NCBI GenBank assembly: GCA_009746045.1
Contig: RPFO01002140.1
Location: forward strand, 1 to 47,500
Length of the DNA: 47,500 nt
Direction of reading: 5' to 3'
Source of the DNA: Mesostigma viride
Lineage: Eukaryota > Streptophyta > Mesostigmatophyceae > Mesostigmatales > Mesostigmataceae
Part shown: positions 30,255-38,900 of the stretch, in pieces
How positions within the stretch are numbered: position 1 is the first letter of the stretch
Layout of the letters: each line of letters opens with the position of its first letter
Translations under genes and position numbers: made by a program
The notes under the pieces: generated by a model
The model's database searches: none
What the model was told of the DNA's origin: nothing
The model's input: only the letters and a program-made list of their open reading frames with translations

Positions 30255-30596
30255 ATGGCTATCACTGGTAAGGGCAAGCCGCGGGGGGTGACCCGCCTTC
30301 CCCGCTCGCGGGGTAAGGCCGGCCCCTCCCCCTTGCTCCTCACCTTTGACACCATGGCGGATAAGATGGAGTTCCTCAAGTGTCGCAAGCGGCTTGGGGG
30401 GACCGCCTACACGCTGGACGACGACTTGACCCTGACGCAGCAACAACGGCGACGGGAGCTATGGCCGACCTACCTCCAGCTTCGGCAGAAGGCGGGGCAG
30501 AAGCCGGTCTACTGGAAGGGGGCGGACATCTACGTCGCCCACAAGCCCTGGCAGGCGACCCCTGCCGCCCCAGCCACCCCAGCCACCCCAGCCTAG
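30255..30596 (+). pseudogene. L1-type ORF1 C-terminal remnant
   Basis: The frame encodes a segment like the C-terminal part of L1-type ORF1 proteins: LLLTFDTMADKMEFLKCRKR, then YTLDDDLTLTQQQRRRELWP and a KPVYWKGADIYV end, as in proteins where a DLT motif is followed by a basic helix and a short strand. The frame is open upstream to about 30165 without a clear start. It ends in a Pro/Ala/Thr tail at 30596. ORF1 proteins bind the LINE RNA. Here the fragment runs straight into a LINE 3' end with no RT between. Confidence 0.65.
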
Positions 30597-30599
30597 GGA

Positions 30600-31036
30600 A
30601 TATATAGCAGTAGTGTAGCCTAGAAAGCTTAGTGACGTGGCCATGTATGCCTACGTGACGGGCCCACACCCGCCCTTGCAATAGCCGTAGCAATTTCGAG
30701 TCATGCTTTGCCCATGCAGGGAGTTACTCTCTGCTGAGAGGCCATGTGTACCCCAGCTATAGCCTAGCCACATACCTTCCACCCCATATGTCATGCAGGC
30801 CTTCTAGGCCCTCTCCTCAAGCCCCCCCTGGGTGCCTGTGCTTGTTTAGGAGGCATGAACCACCATGGCCGGAGGTGCAGGTGCACCTAGTGCACCCAGA
30901 GCAGGTGATAGTTGTACATCCTACACCTGCAGGTTGTCGCCCTGATTGTATTACAAACCCATAGATGCCCCCTTCTCAGGGCTATGTGTTACATATGCTC
31001 CCCACGGAGCTATGATTTTAATTAATTAATTAATTT
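30600..31036 (+). mobile_element. LINE-type 3' UTR and tail, copy 1
   Basis: The 3' region ends with CTTCTCAGGGCTATGTGTTA, a CACGGAG block and a (TTAA/AATT) tail at about 31017-31036. Related ends occur at 31432-31490, 31645-31700 and, inverted, at 44083-44142. Confidence 0.6.
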
Positions 31037-31148
31037 ATCTTCATCATCCTGAACGACTCGAACACGCGGACAAGATAACGGCAGGCTCGAGCTACCATGG
31101 TCCGGATTCTCCCGATTTCTGGCCTGCGCTGGTTGTCTCCTTGATGTC

Positions 31149-31340
31149 ATGACCTACCCACAGCAGCTGATGGCTGACCTAGTGGTCCCAGCGCAGTTTG
31201 AAAATCGCATTCACTCCCTCTCTCTTGCTTGGACTGCTATGCAGGACAAGAGGAGGTGGAAGACCATTGTCCAGCCTCATACGCCCGCCCCTGTGGGCAA
31301 GCCCCCTCCCCCCAAGCGTAAGGGGCGCTTTGCTGAGTAG
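31149..31340 (+). pseudogene. LINE RT C-terminal tail
   Basis: This 63-codon frame overlaps in sequence with the first fragment at 29467 (QLMADLVVPAQFENRIHS) and continues to a basic end (AMQDKRRWKTIV, then KPPPPKRKGRFAE, stop). It is the end of the ORF2 protein of the same LINE family. A 3' UTR and tail follow to 31490. Confidence 0.7.
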
Positions 31341-31705
31341 AATAGGTAGGGTTTTCTAGATTAGAGTAGCTTATAGAGTTAGATTAGTCCGGTTCCGCGG
31401 CTTTGTCCCCCCCTCCATCCATCCACGGGAATATGTGCTACATGATCTCCCGACGGAGTCATGTTATAATTTAATTTAATTTAATTTTAATCTTCCCCCA
31501 CATGACATGCTCCCCCTCAGATGGGCATAGCGTGATAGATCATGAGGGTGCAGGTGCCCTGGTGCACCTAGAGCACGGGTAGCTTACATTCCCACCCTTG
31601 CATGAAGTAGCCCAGAATGTATTAAAAGCCATAGGCCCCTTCTCAGGGATATGTGCTACATCTACTCCCAACGGAGTTATGTTCCTAATTAATTAATCAT
31701 CTGGG
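31341..31705 (+). mobile_element. Two further LINE 3' ends in tandem
   Basis: Ends with GTGCTACATGATCTCCC and an ACGGAG block run into (TTTAA)n at about 31466-31492, and again, with GTGCTACATCTACTCCCAAC, into AATTAATTAAT at about 31645-31700. Confidence 0.6.
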
Positions 31706-32137
31706 GTGTGGCACAACATAGGCACACATGTACATGGCTAAATAATGCTCTTGAATCAGCTGGTATAGTGCCTGTAGGAGGCGTACATGTACATGGCCAC
31801 GGTCTATCTATTCTACACTACTACTGCTGTATTCCCCTAGGCTGACGCATAGCTTGTGCTACAGCCTACAAAGGTGAGGTGGGCTCAAGACGTCAGCTAA
31901 GGCGCACGCTGATGGCCACAAAGTGCCAGAGCTAATTGAAGGTACTATATAACGCTGTGCGCTAATATCATTTCAAGTGCTGTAATTCCTAAGCTTTCCC
32001 ATAATCGATTGCCCCCATCTAGACAACTAGTCTGAGTGCTCTATCCCGCGGGAGCCCGGCCGGGGGGGCTTCCACACTTAAATGTTGACATAAAGGCTTC
32101 TGGCCTGCGCTGGTTGTCTCTTTGATAAAGGTACCCG
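31706..32137. other. Intergenic DNA with LINE-derived pieces
   Basis: No gene is seen. The piece CTGGCCTGCGCTGGTTGTCT (about 32100) also occurs near 31121 and, diverged, near 37106, and marks a common LINE-derived segment. Confidence 0.4.
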
Positions 32138-32208
32138 CGTTTTCCGCGTTTTCCGCGGCCCGGCCCTGAACGCAAACGGTTTTCACCTTTGCGGAGTGCC
32201 TGATCAGA
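32138..32208 (+). mobile_element. 5'-truncated SINE, 71 bp
   Basis: A 71 bp insertion is flanked by an exact 13 bp duplication ATAAAGGTACCCG (32125-32137 and 32209-32221). It matches the 3' 72 or so bases of the SINE at 34196-34482, with the CGTTTTCCGCGTTTTCCGCG start and the end TGATCAGA. Truncation at the 5' side and a long duplication are typical of LINE-driven reverse transcription. Confidence 0.88.
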
Positions 32209-32283
32209 ATAAAGGTACCCGCCCCGCCAGTACACTTGGGGATACTCGGGTACGTTGGTCTTGTGGCGGATGTAGTGAGCTAG

Positions 32284-32423
32284 TGGAACGCCATGCATCC
32301 AGGAATAGTTGTCTCTTTGATAGTTATAAGTCTCAGTCCATCAGCATATGCAGTTAGTTTAAAGTTTGCCGTTGAAGTATGACATCAGTGCGACAACTAT
32401 TCCTGGACGCATGTCGGTCCAAC
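32284..32423. mobile_element. Family D hairpin element, copy 1
   Basis: Inverted arms of about 32 bases carry CCATGCATCCAGGAATAGTT on the left and the complement (with a few mismatches) on the right. The arms are related to the longer hairpin at 34885-35069. Confidence 0.65.
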
Positions 32424-32782
32424 GTCGCGCAAGGATCTACAGCAGTCGTCTGAGAGGAAAGGCGCGGAGACCTACGCTCAAGCATTGTTGATATGCATGC
32501 ACTTAATAAGTTGTCTCATGCTACGTCCTAGCTATGATCAGATTACTTGCCCACACTCCTTGTTATGCCCTGCTCACATGGGTCTTATTGCACCCACAGA
32601 TTGCCGGATCGTTAGCGTGTCCGTTTAGCTAGCGTGCCCGAATGCAGCTGTGGCAATGATGCCTTAGGCATGAAGGAGACTGGGGGTCTCTGCCCTTTCT
32701 CCTGTTGTGCACACACAGGGATTAAATAATTAAAGCACTTCGGTGCTCCGTGACTCCCCAACGGGAGCACGTGTTTAATTAA

Positions 32783-34839
32783 CTCGTCGTACGTCAAAAC
32801 TCAGTCCTAAAAATAGGACTGAGTATGCCAACTTTGAGATCATGTAGCGGTAAGGGTAGGGGGGTACCCCATATTCTGATCTGAAGGGTAGGGGGATACC
32901 CCATATGTTTGATATGCATCAGAGCACTCAATATCATGCTAATGCTTGGGCATATGCCTAAAAAATCATATGTTGACCAAATCATGTAAAATTTTACAAG
33001 GGTGTCAACCCATGCTCGCGATTTGGCAATTTTCTGTGGAAGGACGAGTTGGGAAAATTCAATAAAATCCAAATGCATGTTGAAAAAATATAGGCGTGTA
33101 AACAATATAGTTCTTGAAACATGGCAAAAAACTGGGCTCAATTTGGCCACAGCCTCTACCTGAAACTCACCGAAAACCACCAGCCCTAAGAATGGGTTTC
33201 GAGGTTGCTAGCAATGTGCAAGCATGTTAGTGCGGTCATACTACACACCACCGTGGCAACCAACCATGCCAATCAACTCATTTCCCTTCTAGCATAACAG
33301 GAAAACATACTTGCATCATCATATTGCAGTTATATTATACCTTAGTATATGTGTGAGAGCCTATGCACGCACGTAGGGAATGGGCATTGATACCTACCTA
33401 CAAAGGGTTTTATTATGAGCCTTAACCACGTACAATATAATGGGTAGGTTAAGCATATTTCAATTGTTTTTAACAAGAATAGAGATGGCTAACACTGTTT
33501 TGCCTTGCCATGGCATGGCCAACATACTAGCTTGCTGGCACATGATGACAGTGGTTTATCACCAAGATTCTTCACTCACCCGTATAAGCTTGAAAGCACG
33601 CTGGATGCAGCCCATGGCCATACAATCACGCAGTATGAACGTAGCAAAAGAATAACTGACATCTATGAAGGTATTTAACCCATACAGCGCCTAAAAAACT
33701 GCAAAAGTACACTAGGGTAAGGCAAATGCCTGGTAACATCATAAAAAATGGGGGGTTTAGAGAGGGGCAGGCAACGGTCAAGAAAGCGCATCAAGATTCG
33801 AAACTGACAGCGCCTTGCAAGCTCAAACTCATGTAAGAACATAACAAAACGATGAGGTGACGATATTTCAGCTTTGCCGTGCACGGATGGCGTTATCTTG
33901 GCCCAGGCGGTGCCCGCAAAAGTGACACTTGCGGCACACAAACCATGACATGACAGAGTGGCCGAAATAATCAAATCTTTACTGCCACTGACTTAATTCT
34001 ACACACATGCATGATAATAAGTAGAAAGAAGCATATAAACCCTTCGAACTGCACCGTAAAGTAAATTTAGTCATCAATTCCGTCAACCTGCACCTGGTCG
34101 CAGTTTTTTCCAGCAAGAGCAGTGCCGACACCTGGTAAATCGCATCCCCGGGAGCTAAAAATTGGTTTGTGTCATCTTTAGGACATATAAAATCTAGGAC
34201 ACGTGTGTAGTACTCCTACACACAGATCTCGAGTGATTTATCTAGTACCAAATCCGAAAGGCTTGCATCACTCCCCGGACAGGAGAACTTTTGCGGATGA
34301 CTGTAGGTGTAAGTTGGCGATGCCATGGTATCCGGAGACGTCCGTCCTATAGTCAGCAAAATTGGTGCGAGAGGTCCCCAGTTCGATTCCGGTCGGATTC
34401 ATTTGCAGATCGCGTTTTCCGCGTTTTCCGCGGCCTGGCACTGAACGCAAAGGTTTTCACCTTTGCGGAGTGTCTGATCAGAATATAAAATCTATTTCCT
34501 GGGTTTTACCAGCTAAATCGTCCGCAAACGTAAACTGCATGCATGGGCGCAAGCCGCCATGGCTAGGTCGTGCATTTCCGGAACTCACGTTTCACGTGAA
34601 AAAGTACCCTTACCACCTGTACTTTGACCGTACATTTAGCCGCCCAAACAAAATCCAAAAAAATCGCAAAAATATGTCTAAGAAAGGTCATTTCACGTTG
34701 TATTTGAATAAATTTTGAGGGAATTTTTTTTGACAAACATTCCGACTTGGGCGAATTTTCTACGAAACCCAAAAACTCAGTCCTAAGAATAGGACTGAGT
34801 TGAACTCAGTCCTAAGAATAGGTGCAGTGACGAACGACG
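32783..34839. mobile_element. Family C non-coding DNA transposon, copy 2
   Basis: The element lies between TTAA at 32779-32782 and 34840-34843. The left end CTCGTCGTACGTC resembles copy 1; the right end has lost two bases. Long internal stretches align with 17323-19042, for example around TAGTTCTTGAAAC and CTCAATTTGGCCAC. The subterminal hairpins are here ACTCAGTCCTA with TAGGACTGAGT. A 287 bp SINE insertion (34196-34482) accounts for most of the size difference. Confidence 0.85.
34196..34482 (+). mobile_element. SINE with tRNA-like B box, inserted in family C copy 2
   Basis: The insertion is flanked by an 11 bp duplication ATATAAAATCT (34185-34195 and 34483-34493); family C copy 1 shows the empty site. 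GTTCGATTCC at 34381-34390 matches the RNA polymerase III B box found in tRNA genes. The 3' part (GCGTTTTCCGCGTTTTCCGC, a small CGCAAAGG hairpin, end TGATCAGA) is shared with the truncated copy at 32138-32208. There is no poly(A) tail, so the 3' end probably mimics a LINE partner. Confidence 0.82.
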
Positions 34840-34884
34840 TTAATTAATTAAGTTGTCTCATGCACTTGCTTAGTTGTATCCAAC

Positions 34885-35069
34885 TAAACGTTGGATGGCC
34901 ATGCGTCCAGGAATAGTTGTCTCACTTAATACATGTCACAATCGAGGCCGGGCCGGGGCACAGCCAATACTAACTTAGCGAGACGTCTATGCCCCGGCCC
35001 GGCCTCGATTGTGACATGTACTAAGTGAGACACAGGTCTATGCCTGGACGCATGGCGATCCAATGTTTA
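34885..35069. mobile_element. Family D hairpin element, copy 2, long inverted repeat
   Basis: Bases 34919-34960 and 34990-35031 form a 42 bp stem with one mismatch and a 29-base loop; the pairing continues outward, less perfectly, to 34885 and 35069. The inner part is GC-rich (GAGGCCGGGCCGGGGCA). The outer arms share GCCATGCGTCCAGG with copy 1 at 32284-32423. It is probably a MITE and could be a source of small RNA if transcribed. Confidence 0.8.
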
Positions 35070-35252
35070 GGCATGGTGTTAATTGGCAGCTCAAATGATG
35101 TGCACATGCATGGAGGATGCAAGCACGTCGAAAATGCGCAAGGGCCGCACGGTAGATACATGGGTGGACAAGGGTTATATAGTGGGCTGGACCGCCCCCG
35201 CTGCTCCTCACCTTTGAGGCCATGGTGGACAAGATTTATTTATGTTTTACAT

Positions 35253-35826
35253 TTCCTTCCTTCCTTCCCTCCTTCATTCCTTCCTTCCTTCCTTCCTTCC
35301 TTCCTTCCTTCCTTCCTTCCTTCCTTCCTTCCTTCCTTCCTTCCTTCCTTCCTTCCTTCCTTCCTTCCTTCCTTCCTTCCTTCCTTCCTTCCTTCCTTCC
35401 TTCCTTCCTTCCTTCCTTCCTTCCTTCCTTCCTTGAACCTTCCTTCCTTCCTTCCTTCCTTCCTTCCTTGAACCTTCCTTCCTTCCTTCCTTCCTTGAAC
35501 CTTCCTTCCTTCCTTCCTTCCTTCCTTCCTTCCTTCCTTCCTTCCTTCCTTCCTTCCTTCCTTCCTTCCTTCCTTCCTTCCTTCCTTCCTTCCTTCCTTC
35601 CTTCCTTCCTTCCTTCCTTCCTTCCTTCCTTCCTTCCTTCCTTCCTTCCTTCCTTCCTTCCTTCCCTTCCTTCCCTCCTTCCTTCCTTCCTTCCTTCCTT
35701 CCTTCCTTCCTTCCTTCCTTCCTTCCTTCCTTCCTTCCTTCCTTCCTTCCTTCCTTCCTTCCTTCCTTCCTTCCTTCCTTCCTTCCTTCCTTCCTTCCTT
35801 CCTTCCTTCCTTCCTTCCTTCCTTCC
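35253..35826 (+). repeat. (TTCC)n microsatellite, about 574 bp
   Basis: The tract is almost pure TTCC with three GAACC interruptions near 35435, 35469 and 35497 and two small breaks near 35665-35678. The sequence just before it (about 35190-35240) matches the ORF1-like LINE fragment near 30330, so the repeat probably grew inside or at the end of a LINE remnant. Confidence 0.98.
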
Positions 35827-35927
35827 AGCTTCATGCGCTGGCTTGGGGAAAAGAGGCTTGTTGTATAACAAAGGCGAATGTAACCATGTAGTGGTTGGCT
35901 CATCGGTATCGCACTACACATCACAGA

Positions 35928-38900
35928 CTAGCATGGTCGTTTACCGCCTACTCCGTTGCACGCTGCAAGCCCCCATGCCCAGTACTCCCTCGTGGTCATG
36001 AAATCTGGTGGCTGCTGGCACAGCTCACGGTTGTCCACCGCGACAATACCTTTCGCGACGCCGAATGGCCACATACACAGTTTCGGAGGCCCAGAAACTG
36101 TGTCTGTGACCGCTCCCGAGCTCAACCCATTACTTTTCTTGGCTGCAAACCTGGTTGTGACAATGCCTTCTTGTCGCAACAGGTCGCACGGGGCAGCTGG
36201 TCTAGGTTGCTTTGGATCCCCCCTTGCCCACCCATGTTGTCTAACCTCATCATGGGCCCCCCCTGCATCACTAACCTGCCCATGTCTATGCCCCACAGCT
36301 AGCAGCCGCCTTCGCAATAGTTCCATCGTGCCAGCAAACGCGTCATGCACGCCGTCCTCCCCAAACGATCCCACCAGGGTGCTCCACAGCATAAAAGGGA
36401 AGGCACACCGCAGCTGACGCTGCATCTCCCTCACGCGCTCCTCTGGTATCGCGGTCAGTATATCAGGGACCTGAGCAGCCTTTGCCTCTGGGATACGCAC
36501 CGAAAACGTCTCCCAGTCCTGCGATAGGCCACCACAACGAGGTGCAGGCGACGGGTACGCCACAGTAATCCTGAATAGGGAGCGAGGCTATAGATAGAAA
36601 GGCTTCATCAGGCATAGGATATTCCTGGTAGGGGTGCTGCAGAATCACTCTTATCCAGTCCAGAACGAGCTGGCATTACTTTCCAGAGCAGCCTCCCTGT
36701 GTAGATTCAACAAAGTAGCTACTGCGCTCCTTCATCCACCCAACCACCTGCCCTAAGTGATGGCACGGGCATAGCTTCTACGCTGTGCCACGCCATTTAT
36801 ACACTAAACGGGCAAAACAAGTAAGGCAGTACTATAAATCAAAGGATAATACAACATAGAACAGGAGAATAACAAAACATATAACAGCTCATATAACAGG
36901 AGAATAGAAATGTGCAAGCAGGTCACGAGAACAAGTTGCCTACATATGTACTCGAGGGCTCACTCTGAACGTAAGCCAGCCAAAACAAACTTCATGCACA
37001 AGGCTACACACCACCAACTCCATTCTTCTCCATCATTCTGAACCACTTGACAAATATGGGTAAGATAACGGCAACTCCAGCTTCTGGACATGGCCCAGAT
37101 CTTCCAGATTTCAAGCCTGCACTGGTTGTCTCTTGATACACATCACTAGGTAGTAGCTCGTCAAAGATACTCCGACAAACCATGCAGGAAAGGTCACAGT
37201 GCAAAACATAAGGCTTCATATATACAATTGCCACCCAGCAGCTCGTCCAATTCCACGCAGTATACAATGAGCAACGCAGGCCAGGTCCCTGTACAAGGCA
37301 TAGGGCGCTAAATATACAGTACCACCCAGCAGGCCGTCACTACCCCAAAGTATACTATGAATCATGAAGGCTCAGTCACTATACAAGGCTTGAGGCTTTC
37401 TGTCCACCGTGCCACACAGCAACTCGTCCAGTGCCACACACTTTCCCTGAACCAAAGATGCCAGGTCAGTATACAAGGCTTCAGGCTTCATGCATAGGCT
37501 CACAGGCTTATATCCGCAGTGCCTGTAGGCTTACAGGCTTATATCTGCAGTGCATGTAGGCTCACAGGCTTATATCTGCAGTGCATGTAGGCTTACAGGC
37601 TTATATCCGCAGCGCCTGTAGGCTCACAGGCTTACATCTACAGTGCCCGTAGGCTCACAGGCTTATATCTACAGTGCCCGTAGGCTCACAGGCTTATATC
37701 TACAGTGCCCGTAGGCTCACAGGCTTATATCTACAGTGCCCATGGGCTCACAGGCTTATATCTACAGTGCCCACCAGCAGCTCGTCGAGTGCTTGTGCCC
37801 GGTCGTCCTCCATGACCACAGGGATGCAGCCCATGGCGATGGATATGGAGGCCCGCCGGCCCCACCCGCCCACCCAGCCAGGGATAGACTGTGGGGCGAG
37901 CAAGGGCAGGCGAACACAAACAACGCGGATGGAAGGAGGCAGTGGGATACAGGCAAACAAGGGAGACCAAAAAACAATAGAAAGAACGAACAAGCAAGGA
38001 AAGTCCTGAGCTCACCATTCAAACGCTTGCTCTTGAAACACCGCTGCCATGTGGGGGTGCAATAATCGTCGGGCCGTATGGCACACAAGCATTTCCACCC
38101 AGATATTTGCCTCGTTGCAACCCGCAAGGAAGGGAACCGTGGCCGCTGTGCTGCCAGCATTAGACAGCACCCAGTTCTGCCCAAGCAACAGGGGGGGGGA
38201 TCCGGGTGACCGTGGGCATTCCAGCCCATCCAGCCCTCTGCCCGCGGTCCGATGAGGGGGCCTCCGAGGAAAGGGATGAGACGCCTCAAATCATAATCAG
38301 AGGAGACCTGGTGAGACCAGCGATGAGCTGAGGAGACTACCGCTGAGAACACTCACGACTGATGCAAAAACTTTGGGATGCCTGGATACCTATGCGTGGT
38401 TTTGATGGATGAGCTGCCCACATCGGATGCCATTCCATAAAGGAATGCCGACCCACCGCGTGACACGTTACGAGATCCCGCAGCAATATCCTACCACGCT
38501 GACATCACGAACACAAGATGAGATGCAGGCGAGAGCCGCGCATGCGCCCAGCCATGCCCTCACCAGGCAGAACTTGCTGCGCAGCTGGTTGGCCCAGTAG
38601 TCGCCGTCGGGCCCGTCGGCCCACGTGTTGCGCAGCACATACGCGGCCTTGCCCTCTGGCCCCATCGACGCCACCCTCTCCGCGATCGCCTTGAACACGT
38701 GCGAGCGGGTCACGTTCGCATGGCGTTCCTCGATCGAGACCTTGCCGGAGAAATACAGCGTGAGCGGGCGATCCCCTGCGCCCCCCCCCCAACCGCTCTG
38801 CCCGCTGCCACTGCCCCCCCTCGAGCCGCCCTCGCTCCCATGCCCTGCAGCGGCATCATCTGGCCCACCACGACCCATGAGGAAAGGGGAGTGCAGCGCC

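Noticed and set aside
34340-34410. Intact tRNA gene
   Set aside because: Only the B box is good; the acceptor and T stems do not pair well, and the sequence is part of a SINE with target duplications.
35236-36001. Long ORFs of Phe-Leu-Pro-Ser or Lys-Glu-Gly-Arg repeats
   Set aside because: They are a by-product of the TTCC microsatellite, which is open in several frames.
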